A stretch of 64,000 nucleotides of DNA from Maritimibacter sp. HL-12 (GTDB taxonomy: Bacteria; Pseudomonadota; Alphaproteobacteria; Rhodobacterales; Rhodobacteraceae), in NCBI RefSeq assembly GCF_900177545.1, contig NZ_FXBQ01000001.1, positions 1,663,622 to 1,727,621 of the forward strand, written 5' to 3'. The notes under the pieces are model-generated. The model was given only the letters and a program-made list of their open reading frames with translations. It was not told the origin of the DNA and searched no databases. Positions within the stretch are counted from its first letter, which is position 1. Each line of letters opens with the position of its first letter. Below, piece by piece: positions 8,145-16,480 of this stretch. The translations under genes and the position numbers were made by a program.

Positions 8145-9365
8145 TTAGGCCCCTTTGCGGGGTTTGTTATCTGTTCCGCTTTCCGCCGGCACGAGATCGG
8201 AAAGCAGATCGTTGATAATGGCCGCTCGGTCGGCACCCAGCACCGGTGCGGCGCGGGCGCTTTTCAGCACCTGGCCGTCGAGCCGGATCGGACCGCGCAG
8301 CGCATGAAGCTCGGTGGTGCCGTTGCGCCGGATCACCTGTTCGAGATCGAGGTTTCGCCAGGCATCCGAAGCGAGCACCGCGGGCCAGTCGAGCACCTCC
8401 GAGCACCAGATATCGGCGGGTTGAAGCACCGCGAGCCACTCGGCCGTCGTGCGCTGCACCGCTGCCTCTGCAATAACCGCCTTGATCGTGTCGCGCTCGC
8501 GCATCATCGCGGCGTCATCGCCGTAATAGTGCTCAAGCCCCTTGATTTCCATCAACTCGGCAAGCCGTTCGAGCGAGGGCGTCATCGCCAGCGCGAGGTG
8601 GCCATCGGCGGTGCGATAGACCCCGTAGGGCGCGCCAAGGTAGGTATGCGCCCCGTTCACCGCGCTACGTTCGGGCGGCCGGCGGCCATCGTTGAGGTGG
8701 GTGGTGAGCACCTCGAACTGGAAGTCGATCATCGCCTCGAACAGGCTGGTCTGCACATGCGCCCCGCGGCCATGGATGCCGCGCCCGACAAGGGCGGCCA
8801 GAATGCCCTGCGCCAGCGCCGCCCCGGCAAACATGTCGGCGACCGCGAGTCCCATCGGCATCGGCGGATCGTCGCGCGAGCCGGTGAGCCACAACAGCCC
8901 CGAGCGCGCCTGAGCGAGCAGATCCTGCCCCGGCAGATCGCGCCACGGGCCATCTTCGCCGAAGCCGGAAATCGAGCCGTAGACGATGCGCGGGTTGATC
9001 TCGCGCACCGCGTCGTAGCCAAACCCCTGCCGCTCGATCACGCCGGGGCGGAAATTCTGGATCATCACGTCGGCACGCGCGATAAGCCGGCGCAGAAGCG
9101 CCCGGTCGTCGTCGTCGCGCAGATCGGCGGTGAGGCTTTCCTTGTTGCGGTTGATCGCGTGAAACAGCGAATTATCACCGTCGATATCGGTATCGGAGAG
9201 GTAGAGGTAGCGGCTCAGGTCGCCCACGCCGGGCCGCTCCACCTTGATCACCCGCGCGCCGAGATCGGCGAGCCGGAGCGAGGCATAGGGGCCCGACAGG
9301 AACTGGCTGAAATCCAGCACCACGAGGCCGTCAAGCGGGCGGTTTTCGCTTGGCATCACCTTCAT
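8145..9365 (-). CDS. Class III CoA-transferase (CaiB/BaiF family)
   Basis: A 406-residue type III CoA-transferase. The N-terminal LDFSQFLSGPYASLRLADLGA segment is the family hallmark, and the catalytic Asp is expected at D177 in AVADMFAG. The reaction is transfer of CoA between carboxylic acids through an aspartyl-CoA anhydride. The start at ATG 9365 overlaps the upstream gene's stop by 4 bp; a longer open frame extends further upstream but reads through the preceding gene. Its presence inside a sugar-acid operon is unusual and implies that a pathway intermediate is handled as a CoA ester. Confidence 0.9.
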   Translation of the reverse strand: MKVMPSENRPLDGLVVLDFSQFLSGPYASLRLADLGARVIKVERPGVGDLSRYLYLSDTDIDGDNSLFHAINRNKESLTADLRDDDDRALLRRLIARADVMIQNFRPGVIERQGFGYDAVREINPRIVYGSISGFGEDGPWRDLPGQDLLAQARSGLLWLTGSRDDPPMPMGLAVADMFAGAALAQGILAALVGRGIHGRGAHVQTSLFEAMIDFQFEVLTTHLNDGRRPPERSAVNGAHTYLGAPYGVYRTADGHLALAMTPSLERLAELMEIKGLEHYYGDDAAMMRERDTIKAVIAEAAVQRTTAEWLAVLQPADIWCSEVLDWPAVLASDAWRNLDLEQVIRRNGTTELHALRGPIRLDGQVLKSARAAPVLGADRAAIINDLLSDLVPAESGTDNKPRKGA

Positions 9366-10489
9366 GCCCGGCTCTCCTCGTAGGCGGCTTGCAGCGCGTC
9401 GAGCGTGGCCGACGCGCTCGTATCGCCGCGCAGGAAGGCATGGACGATGTCGCCGCCCCGATCCTGAAACCCCATGTAGCCATCGTAGCGCGGGCGCAGC
9501 CACGCGGTGTCGAGGGTGCGGCGGGTGGCGCGAAAGAAGTCACGGGTGGCCGCGTTGCAGCCTTCGTCTTCCCAGGCCACGGCGTTGCCGGGCTGACCGC
9601 CGGCCTCGAAGAACATCCCTTTCTGGCAGTCTGCTCCCGCGATCCAGAAGGCGTAATCGGCGGCGATCTCGCGATGCACGGAGGCGGCGCTCACGGCGAT
9701 GCCGGTGCCGCCCAGCACAGTGCCCGAGGGGTCATCCCCATGCACGCCGGGCGCATCGGTGAAATTCAGCGGAAAGCGGCAATAGCCGCTGCGGCTGTAG
9801 TTGGTGTAGCCGTAGCCAAAGGGCGAATAGGCCGGGGCTTCGGCGGTGCGGCCCATCCACTCGTAGATCCCGATCGGATCGAGCGTGAGGCAGCGCGGGT
9901 CCATCAGCGCCACGACATCGCCGATCAGGCCGAGCACTTCGGCCCCCGCCGCGCGGTCGATGAAATCCGCAGATTCGGCGACGGTCGCGCCGATATTGCG
10001 GGCAAGCCCCATGAAGGTCATCAACGCGTTGATCGGGATCAGCGCAAAGGCCACCTTGCCCGCGCGCGCCAGTTCCATCACGCCCGACCAGTCGTGCGGG
10101 GCCCCGGCGATGAGATCGGGCCGGAACGCTGCCACCGGCGTTGCCGCGTCGACGGCGAGCGCCCATTGCCGCCCGCCGAACTCGTAACTCGGATGAGAAA
10201 GCCCCACCGATTGCGCCGCAAGCGTGGCAAGATCACCGTCGCGCCCGATTCCGTCGAAGGCCATCAGCAGGCCGGAACCGGCCACCTCGCCGACATGCGG
10301 GTGGTCGATCACCATGAGGTCATACCGGTCGGCCATCTCCTCGATCGGCCGGTCGGCAAAGGCCTGCAACGAGCGCTTCTCCCAGCGAATCGTCACGCCC
10401 GGATGCGCCTTGGCCCAGGCCTCGGAGGTGGCGACCATCGGATCGAATCCGCGTGAATGATCCCACGTCATGCCGAGGAGTTCAGGCAT
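9362..10489 (-). CDS. Binding-protein-like protein without export signal
   Basis: A 375-residue protein that resembles carbohydrate ABC-transporter binding proteins (openings such as [13 protein letters not shown], a late [10 protein letters not shown] and a C-terminal [21 protein letters not shown]), but it begins [14 protein letters not shown] with no hydrophobic signal and no upstream in-frame signal peptide. It overlaps the MaoC gene before it by 8 bp and the CoA-transferase after it by 4 bp, so a truncated annotation is unlikely. It is therefore probably cytoplasmic. A sensory, chaperone or ligand-delivery role is possible; I cannot assign a function. Confidence 0.7.
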   Translation of the reverse strand: MPELLGMTWDHSRGFDPMVATSEAWAKAHPGVTIRWEKRSLQAFADRPIEEMADRYDLMVIDHPHVGEVAGSGLLMAFDGIGRDGDLATLAAQSVGLSHPSYEFGGRQWALAVDAATPVAAFRPDLIAGAPHDWSGVMELARAGKVAFALIPINALMTFMGLARNIGATVAESADFIDRAAGAEVLGLIGDVVALMDPRCLTLDPIGIYEWMGRTAEAPAYSPFGYGYTNYSRSGYCRFPLNFTDAPGVHGDDPSGTVLGGTGIAVSAASVHREIAADYAFWIAGADCQKGMFFEAGGQPGNAVAWEDEGCNAATRDFFRATRRTLDTAWLRPRYDGYMGFQDRGGDIVHAFLRGDTSASATLDALQAAYEESRA

Positions 10490-11057
10490 TCTTCCTCGCC
10501 TCCCGCTTCGCCGTGAGGGCGGCGTCCGCCTCGGCCCGGAAGGGCCCGGGATCTCGGTAGAGCGCGGTCATCAGGTGTTCGCAATAGAGCACCTGTTCAC
10601 CCTCGCCCTTGAACACCGAGTAGCTTACCCGGACCTTTCCGAAGCGGTGGTCCTTCACCTCTTTCGAGAGGTTCTCGCGGATCGTGTAGATCGTGTCTCC
10701 GATGAAGACCGGCGCGATGAAGCGCAAGCGGTCGTAGCCGTAGGAGAAGGAATTGAGGCAATTGGTGGCGGCAAGCCCGAGCCCGTAGGAAAACACCATC
10801 GCCCCGGCCACGAGCCGACGGCCGAACACCCCTTCCTCGGCGGCGAAACGTTCGTCGCTCACGTAGGGATGATGGTCCATCACCAGCGAGTTGAACAGCA
10901 TCGACTCGCCTTCCGAGATCGTCCGGCGGATCGAGCGGATTTTGTCGCCCGGGGTGAAATCCTCGAAATACCAGTCTTCCGCATTCCAGACCGGGATCGC
11001 GGCGTGGCTTTCCGGCAAGCCGGGCAATGCGCGCGCATGAACGCCGATCTCGGCCAT
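10482..11057 (-). CDS. MaoC-like hotdog-fold protein (first gene of the operon)
   Basis: A 191-residue single hotdog-domain MaoC protein, first gene of the long minus-strand operon. The hydratase loop reads [11 protein letters not shown]: the Asp of the canonical GDxNPLHxD motif is kept, but Asn is His and the catalytic His position is Val. [20 protein letters not shown] segment is typical of mesaconyl-CoA hydratase-like members. It may be an (R)-specific enoyl-CoA hydratase with an altered site or a non-catalytic partner of the second MaoC protein at 11196-11648. It precedes the binding-protein-like gene. Confidence 0.82.
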   Translation of the reverse strand: MAEIGVHARALPGLPESHAAIPVWNAEDWYFEDFTPGDKIRSIRRTISEGESMLFNSLVMDHHPYVSDERFAAEEGVFGRRLVAGAMVFSYGLGLAATNCLNSFSYGYDRLRFIAPVFIGDTIYTIRENLSKEVKDHRFGKVRVSYSVFKGEGEQVLYCEHLMTALYRDPGPFRAEADAALTAKREARKNA

Positions 11058-11120
11058 CTGATCCTCCCTGATCGCTCCCCCGCTTTCTTGCGGGTGTTGG
11101 CAGCATCCTCACCGAACTCT

Positions 11121-11153
11121 TTTCATATGTCAAATAGTTTTGTATATGTGAAA
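11121..11153. promoter_or_regulatory. Candidate operator: repeated ATATGT-nAAA in divergent intergenic region
   Basis: Between the two divergent MaoC genes an AT-rich stretch interrupts GC-rich DNA. It carries two copies of ATATGT followed by CAAA or GAAA (11125-11134 and 11144-11153), 19 bp apart in direct orientation, each partly palindromic around ATAT. It is the obvious place for divergent promoters and for binding of the IclR regulator encoded at 12696-13523. Assignment to that regulator is inference. Confidence 0.4.
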
Positions 11154-11195
11154 CACGTTGACGAGCACGCTGCCACGAAATTCCAAGGAGGACGC

Positions 11196-11648
11196 ATGGA
11201 ACAGGAACAGTACTTCGAGGATTACGAGCCCGGTGCGGCGCGCCAGACTCTCGCGCGCACGATCACCGAGGCCGATATCGTCTTTCATGCCGGCCATTCC
11301 GGAGATTTCTTCCCGCACCACATGGACGAGGAATGGTGCAAGACCCAGCCTTTCGGCGCCCGCATCGCCCATGGCACGATGACCTTCGCGATCGGGATCG
11401 GCTTGACCGCGACGGTGATCAACCCGCGCGCCTTCACTTATGGCTATGAGCGGCTGCGCTTTCCCAACCCGGTCTATGCCGGCGACACGATCCGCACCAC
11501 GGTGACCATTGGCGCGCTCGACGACGACCCCAAGCGGCCGGCCTTCGGCCGTGTTACCGAGATCTGCGAGACGACGAATCAGGACGGAAAGACCGTGATG
11601 TATTGCGAGCATATCCTGCTCGCCGAACGCAAGGAGGCCGCGCAATGA
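11196..11648 (+). CDS. MaoC-like dehydratase (second paralogue)
   Basis: A 150-residue MaoC-domain protein, started at an ATG preceded by an AAGGAGGACGC ribosome-binding site. The loop reads SGDFFPHHMDEEW, keeping the Asp and His of the hydratase motif with Phe in the usual Asn position. A FTYGYERLRFPNPVYAGDTI segment parallels the first MaoC protein, so the two are related. It is divergent from the minus-strand operon and overlaps the following oxidoreductase gene by 4 bp. Likely an enoyl-CoA or mesaconyl-CoA type hydratase. Confidence 0.85.
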   Translation: MEQEQYFEDYEPGAARQTLARTITEADIVFHAGHSGDFFPHHMDEEWCKTQPFGARIAHGTMTFAIGIGLTATVINPRAFTYGYERLRFPNPVYAGDTIRTTVTIGALDDDPKRPAFGRVTEICETTNQDGKTVMYCEHILLAERKEAAQ

Positions 11649-12709
11649 CCCTTGATCTCACCCAGAGCTGGCCCGCACCGGCCAACCCGAAGCCGATCGT
11701 CATCGTCGGGGCCGGCGGCATCATCCGAGACGCCCACATGCCGGCCTATGCCAAGGCCGGGCTCACGGTGTCCGGGGTTACCGATGTCGACGCCGCGCGT
11801 GCGAAGGCGCTGGCGAAGGATTTCAACCTGCCCAACCACTACCCCGACCTTGCCGCCGCCGTGGCTGATCAGGGCACCGGCGTTGTTTACGATATCGCCA
11901 CGCCGCCGCATGTGCTGCCCGAGATCCTGCCACATCTGCCCGATGGCGCGGCGGTCCTGATGCAAAAGCCGATGGGCGCCGATCAGGACCAGGCCGGCGC
12001 GATTCGCGCGATCTGCCGTGAAAAGCGGCTGAAGGCGGCGGTGAATTTCCAGCTTCGGTTCTCGCCGATGATGATGGCGGTGCAGGACGCGGTGCGCCGT
12101 GGGCTACTGGGCGATCTGCTGGAGATCGAGGTGCATGTGAACATCTTCACGCCGTGGACGCTGTTTCCTTTCCTGATCCCGATGGAACGCGTCGAGATCG
12201 CGGTGCACTCGATCCACTACCTCGATGCGATCCGCGCGGTGGCAGGCAACCCCGAGGGCGTGTTTGCCCGCAGCCTGCACGACCCGCGCGCGAACGATTT
12301 CAAGCAGACCCGCACCTCGGTGATCCTCGATTACGGCGACAAGCTGCGCGGGCTGATGTCGATCAATCACAATCACCAGTGCGGGCGAAAGTTCCAGTCG
12401 GCCTGGTTCCGTTTCGAAGGCACCGAGGGGGCGATGATGGTCAAGCTCGGGGTCAATTACGATTACCCCAACGGCGAACCCGATGAGCTCTGGTTCTGCC
12501 GCAATGGCGGTGATTGGGAACAGGTCGCGCTCGAAGGATCGTGGTTCATAGATGCCTTCATGGGGCCGATGCGCAACGTCCAGCGGTTCGACGCGGGCGA
12601 GGATGATCGGCTGCATTCGGGCGTCGACGATGCCTATCAGACCATGGCGCTTGTCGAGGCCTGTTTCAACGCGATCAAGCTGCCGCCGGTGCCGCTCAGG
12701 ATCGACTAG
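11645..12709 (+). CDS. Gfo/Idh/MocA-family oxidoreductase
   Basis: A 354-residue NAD(P)-dependent oxidoreductase. The N-terminal Rossmann motif reads VGAGGIIRDAHMPAY, and the conserved EKP motif appears as QKP (LMQKPMGAD), with a HSIHYLDAIR segment supplying the later active-site His. Family members oxidise or reduce sugars and sugar-derived alcohols. Its ATG overlaps the MaoC stop by 4 bp, and its 3-prime end overlaps the convergent IclR gene by 14 bp. It is likely part of the same pathway as the divergent operon. Confidence 0.88.
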   Translation: MTLDLTQSWPAPANPKPIVIVGAGGIIRDAHMPAYAKAGLTVSGVTDVDAARAKALAKDFNLPNHYPDLAAAVADQGTGVVYDIATPPHVLPEILPHLPDGAAVLMQKPMGADQDQAGAIRAICREKRLKAAVNFQLRFSPMMMAVQDAVRRGLLGDLLEIEVHVNIFTPWTLFPFLIPMERVEIAVHSIHYLDAIRAVAGNPEGVFARSLHDPRANDFKQTRTSVILDYGDKLRGLMSINHNHQCGRKFQSAWFRFEGTEGAMMVKLGVNYDYPNGEPDELWFCRNGGDWEQVALEGSWFIDAFMGPMRNVQRFDAGEDDRLHSGVDDAYQTMALVEACFNAIKLPPVPLRID

Positions 12710-13523
12710 GCACGACCGCGGCGTCGTAGGGCGGCACGGTCGGGCCGCCGAGCGAGTGGCTGAGCGCGTTCGCCGCGTCGATCACCTGGCGCGCGCAGGT
12801 CTGAAAGGTCACCGGATCGTCGAAACGCTCAAGATGCGGAACCGTGAGTGCCGCGATCGAGTGGCCGGTGTGATCGAACACCGGCGCGGCGATGTTGACG
12901 ATGCCGCGGGCGGTGAAACTGTCGGTAACTTCGTGGCCCCGCCTGCGGATCTCGGCCAGTTCCGCCCGCAACTGGGCTTCGGTCTTGCCCTCCGGCAGCG
13001 GCACCCGGGCAAAGAGCTCGTCGAGGCGTTCCTCGTCGGTGAAAGCGAGGATCACCCGCCCCGACGACGCGCGCCAAAGCTCGATCCGCGCGCCGAGGCG
13101 GATGCTCATCACATGATGGCCGGGCGGGTCTACCTGCCCGACGATGAGAACGGCGTCGTCGCTGATGATCCCGAGATGCGCAGACTGGTTGATCTGCGCC
13201 GTGAGCTTGCGCATCAGCGGCCCCGCAAGCGCCGTCAACCGCTTGATGAGCGGGGTCTGGTGCGCCACCGCGAAGAGCTTGGTGGTGAGGGTGTAGCGGT
13301 CGGTGTCCGGGTCCTGCGCAACGTAGCCGCGCTTGATGAGCACGGCGAGCATTCGGAAGATCTCGCCAACCGAGCGATTCATCGCCCGTGCAATCTCGGA
13401 TTGGCTCAGCCCGCGTTCCTCCAGGGCGAGCAACTCGATGATATCGAGTCCCTTTTCGAGCGCGGGGGCCGAGTAGCGTGCCGATTTTCCCTCGGGGTCC
13501 AGGGTGTTCATGGGTGACTTCAT
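12696..13523 (-). CDS. IclR-family transcriptional regulator
   Basis: A 275-residue IclR regulator: N-terminal winged helix with GLSQSEIARAMNRSVGEIFRML, followed by a ligand-binding domain (SGRVILAF, RGIVNIAAPVFDHTG). Start candidates are GTG 13541, ATG 13523 and ATG 13511, none with a strong ribosome-binding site; 13523 is used here. It is convergent with, and overlaps by 14 bp, the oxidoreductase gene. IclR proteins commonly regulate adjacent catabolic genes, so it probably controls the divergent promoters near 11.1 kb. Confidence 0.9.
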   Translation of the reverse strand: MKSPMNTLDPEGKSARYSAPALEKGLDIIELLALEERGLSQSEIARAMNRSVGEIFRMLAVLIKRGYVAQDPDTDRYTLTTKLFAVAHQTPLIKRLTALAGPLMRKLTAQINQSAHLGIISDDAVLIVGQVDPPGHHVMSIRLGARIELWRASSGRVILAFTDEERLDELFARVPLPEGKTEAQLRAELAEIRRRGHEVTDSFTARGIVNIAAPVFDHTGHSIAALTVPHLERFDDPVTFQTCARQVIDAANALSHSLGGPTVPPYDAAVVPSRS

Positions 13524-13788
13524 GTTTCTATGGCACGACACGACCGCCAGGGCAGGATTTGTTCCGAATGATTACCCACCTCCTTGTTCGTCGTTGGGAC
13601 GAGCAATTCGCTTGCGTACCTCCACTCTAGTCTGCGATGTGCCATAGCCGCAAGCGTCGGCTTCCGCGGAGAACGTGGATCATCGCGGCACTCGAATCCC
13701 TCCATGGCTCCGGGGCAGCCCGGCCAAACCACCTCTTTTCCCCTGCGCGCAGCTATGATCAGATATCGCCATCAAGGGAGCTTTGTTC

Positions 13789-14736
13789 ATGAACCTCACC
13801 GGCCCGTTCTATGCCTTGGTCGCGTTCGCGATCTTTGCCACGCATGACGTGGTGATCAAGGTTCTGGGGGCAAGCTACTCACCCTTCCAGATCATCTTTT
13901 TCTCGACCATCTTTTCCTTTCCCCTGATCACATTCATGCTGATGCGCGACCCCACCGAGGGCAATCTTCGGCCGGTGCACCCGTGGTGGACGCTGACGCG
14001 AACCGGCTCGGCTGTGATCGCCGGGTTCTCGGCCTTCTATGCCTTCTCGGTCCTGCCGCTGGCGCAGGTCTACGTGATGATCTTCGCTTCGCCGCTGCTG
14101 ATCACCCTGATGGCGATCCCCATTCTCGGCGAGAGGGTGGGCGTGCATCGGCTGCTCGCCGTGCTTGTCGGGTTGATCGGTGTGTTCGTGGTGCTGCGCC
14201 CCGGCTCGGCCGAGCTTGGGCTTGCACATCTGGCGGCGCTGGGCACCGCGGTGTTCGGCGCGCTGGCCTCGGTGATCGTGCGCAAGATCGGGCGCGAGGA
14301 GCGCACGGCTGTGCTGATGCTCTACCCGATGGCGGCGAACTTCGTCGTGATGGGGGCGCTGCTCGGCTTCGTCTACGAGCCGATGCCGGTGGCCCACCTT
14401 GGAGGGATGGGGCTGATCTCGGTGCTCGCGTTCGTCGCGGGGCTCCTGTTGATCGCGGCCTACCGGGACGGTGACGCGGCGATCGTGGCGCCGATGCAGT
14501 ATTCGCAGATCGTCTGGGCGACGATTTTCGGCTACGTCCTGTTTGGCGAAACGGTGGATCTGGCCACCGTGATCGGGACCGGGATCATCATTGCCAGCGG
14601 GATCTACATCGTTGTGCGGGAGCGTCGGCTCGGGGCTTTGTCGAACACGCCGGTCTTGCGCACAAGGTCGCGCGGCGCGACGGCAGCGAGTTTCCGGATT
14701 TCACCCCTGCTCAGAAGGATGCGGCAGCGCCGATAG
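13789..14736 (+). CDS. EamA/DMT-family transporter
   Basis: A 315-residue inner-membrane protein with about ten hydrophobic helices arranged as two EamA repeats. ATG 13789 is preceded by AAGGGAGC. The first repeat contains FSVLPLAQVYVMIFASPL, the second AAYRDGDAAIVAPMQYSQIVWATIFGYVLFGE, both characteristic of the S-adenosylmethionine/metabolite exporter branch of the family. Substrate unknown. The last 30 or so residues are polar and basic, beyond the transport domain. It stands alone between the IclR gene and tRNA-Pro. Confidence 0.9.
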   Translation: MNLTGPFYALVAFAIFATHDVVIKVLGASYSPFQIIFFSTIFSFPLITFMLMRDPTEGNLRPVHPWWTLTRTGSAVIAGFSAFYAFSVLPLAQVYVMIFASPLLITLMAIPILGERVGVHRLLAVLVGLIGVFVVLRPGSAELGLAHLAALGTAVFGALASVIVRKIGREERTAVLMLYPMAANFVVMGALLGFVYEPMPVAHLGGMGLISVLAFVAGLLLIAAYRDGDAAIVAPMQYSQIVWATIFGYVLFGETVDLATVIGTGIIIASGIYIVVRERRLGALSNTPVLRTRSRGATAASFRISPLLRRMRQRR

Positions 14737-14740
14737 GCCC

Positions 14741-14768
14741 TTGCCAAGCCCTGCAAGCTGGGCTATCC
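14741..14768 (+). promoter_or_regulatory. Possible promoter for tRNA-Pro
   Basis: TTGCCA (14741-14746) and CTATCC (14763-14768) are 16 bp apart and end 13 bp upstream of the tRNA, fitting the alphaproteobacterial TTGAC/CTAT sigma-70 pattern. This is a pattern match only. Confidence 0.4.
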
Positions 14769-14781
14769 CGCGCGCCACGGT

Positions 14782-14858
14782 CGGAGTGTAGCTCAGCCTG
14801 GTAGAGCACTGTCTTCGGGAGGCAGGGGTCGGAGGTTCGAATCCTCTCACTCCGACCA
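14782..14858 (+). tRNA. tRNA-Pro (CGG)
   Basis: A 77-nt cloverleaf can be folded by eye. The acceptor stem CGGAGTG pairs with CACTCCG, a D-arm contains AGCTCAGCCTGGTAGAGC, the anticodon stem CTGTC/GGCAG encloses loop TTCGGGA with anticodon CGG, and the T-loop reads GGTTCGAATCC. The 3-prime CCA is encoded (14856-14858). Confidence 0.95.
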
Positions 14859-14936
14859 GTTTTCAAGGATTTCCCCGCAATCCAGGTGGCACCGGATGGT
14901 CCTTTTCCGGTTAACTTGCTGTCAACCCGGTGGGCC

Positions 14937-15116
14937 TCAGAAGTCGATCGCGAGGCCCTTCTTTTCCCAATCTCCATAACGAACCGGCTCGGGCCCATCG
15001 CGCCCGCCGTATTCCTTTGGCAAGGCGGCAGCCTTGGCGGCTTTGCGGCGCTCCTCGGCCTCGGCCAGGGCGCGCACCGCTTCGGGTGGCAATTTGCGCT
15101 CGTCGGTCTTGCTCAT
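14937..15116 (-). CDS. DUF1674 / SdhAF4-like small protein
   Basis: A 59-residue protein ending in GGRDGPEPVRYGDWEKKGLA followed by IDF, the conserved C-terminal block of DUF1674, the family of succinate dehydrogenase assembly factor 4. The ATG at 15116 is used; an in-frame GTG lies one codon upstream. SdhAF4-type proteins bind the flavinylated SdhA subunit and limit its autooxidation during complex II assembly. It is divergently placed next to rsmB (65 bp apart). Confidence 0.85.
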   Translation of the reverse strand: MSKTDERKLPPEAVRALAEAEERRKAAKAAALPKEYGGRDGPEPVRYGDWEKKGLAIDF

Positions 15117-15181
15117 CACGCTCTTCCTTGTGCTCCCGGCATGATATAGGCCCGGGCGCGAAGAATGGCAAAGGAGTGCCG

Positions 15182-16453
15182 ATGGTGAGCGATGCGATCC
15201 GGCCGCGCAAGGTGGCGCTTGATCTGATGTGCGATGTGCTCGACGAGCACAGGCTTATGTCGGAAGTGCTTGCACGCCGCGTTGCCGAGCTTCCGGCGCC
15301 CGACCGGGCCCGGGCCCAGCGGCTCGTCACCACCGCGCTGCGCGTGCTCGACCGCGCCGATCGGATGCTCGGACCGCACCTGAAAAAGCGCCCGCCCGCC
15401 CGGGTGCTAAACCTGTTGCGGCTTGGCGTGGCGGAAATCTGCGAGGAAGGTGCCGCGCCCCACGGCGTGGTGAACGCCTGCGTGGAAATCGCCCGCGCCG
15501 GGCGCAATACCACCAGCATGGCCGGGTTGGTCAACGCGGTGCTGCGCAAGGTCGCGGACGACGCCGGAAAGTGGCCGGCGCTACCTGTGCCGCGCCTGCC
15601 GAAATGGCTGCGAAAGCCGCTGATCGACGACTACGGCAAACCTGCCGTCGAAGCGATGGAGGCGGCGCACAATGCTGGTGCACCGCTTGACCTGACCGCC
15701 AAGGCGGATGCCGAAGCACTGGCCGCGCGCCTTGGAGGTATCCTGTTGCCAACCGGATCGGTGCGACTGGAGGGGCAAAGCCAGGTTTCGGCGCTGCCCG
15801 GATTTGACGAAGGCGACTGGTGGGTGCAGGACGCCGCCGCCGCGATCCCGGCGCAGGTGCTCGATCCAAGGCCGGGCGAGCGGGTGCTCGACCTCTGCGC
15901 CGCCCCGGGCGGCAAGACCATGCAGCTCGCCGCCGCCGGGGCCAAGGTAACCGCGGTCGATATCTCTGCCCCGCGAATGGCACGGGTCGAGGAAAACCTT
16001 GCCCGCGTCGGGCTTGCGGCCGAGGTGGTTGCCGCCGATGCGCTGACCTACGAAGGCGGCCCGTTCGATGCGGTTCTGCTCGACGCTCCGTGCTCGGCGA
16101 CCGGCACGATCCGAAGGCACCCCGATCTGCCATATGCCAAGGATGGCGGCGGCTTTCCGGCCCTTTTCGAACTCCAGGCCCGGTTGATCGACCGCGCCCT
16201 CGCCTTGCTCAAGCCCGGCGGGCGGTTGGTCTATTGCACCTGTTCGCTGCTGATCGACGAGGGCGAGGAACAGCTACGCGACGCACTCGACCGGCACCCC
16301 GGGCTCACCGTCGACCGCGCGGCGCTGGCCCGCCCGGGGATCGAGCCGGACTGGATCGGCCCCGAAGGCGGGTTGCGGCTACGCCCGGATTTCTGGGGCG
16401 ACCGGGGCGGGATGGATGGCTTCTTCATCGCCAGCCTTTTCAAGCCGCAATAG
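15182..16453 (+). CDS. rsmB: 16S rRNA (cytosine-5) methyltransferase RsmB-like
   Basis: A 423-residue protein with an N-terminal NusB-like RNA-binding domain (about 1-140) and a C-terminal SAM-dependent methyltransferase. The SAM motif DLCAAPGGKT starts near residue 237, the conserved Pro-Cys motif is DAPCSATG (C304), and the catalytic TCS motif lies in CTCSL (C354). The ATG follows an AAAGGAG ribosome-binding site. The enzyme methylates a cytosine of 16S rRNA (m5C967 in E. coli). It heads a same-strand block with the heparinase-like gene, purH, lspA and the M16 genes. Confidence 0.92.
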   Translation: MVSDAIRPRKVALDLMCDVLDEHRLMSEVLARRVAELPAPDRARAQRLVTTALRVLDRADRMLGPHLKKRPPARVLNLLRLGVAEICEEGAAPHGVVNACVEIARAGRNTTSMAGLVNAVLRKVADDAGKWPALPVPRLPKWLRKPLIDDYGKPAVEAMEAAHNAGAPLDLTAKADAEALAARLGGILLPTGSVRLEGQSQVSALPGFDEGDWWVQDAAAAIPAQVLDPRPGERVLDLCAAPGGKTMQLAAAGAKVTAVDISAPRMARVEENLARVGLAAEVVAADALTYEGGPFDAVLLDAPCSATGTIRRHPDLPYAKDGGGFPALFELQARLIDRALALLKPGGRLVYCTCSLLIDEGEEQLRDALDRHPGLTVDRAALARPGIEPDWIGPEGGLRLRPDFWGDRGGMDGFFIASLFKPQ

Positions 16454-16480
16454 GCGATGACTTGAGCCGCCCCCGCGGTT

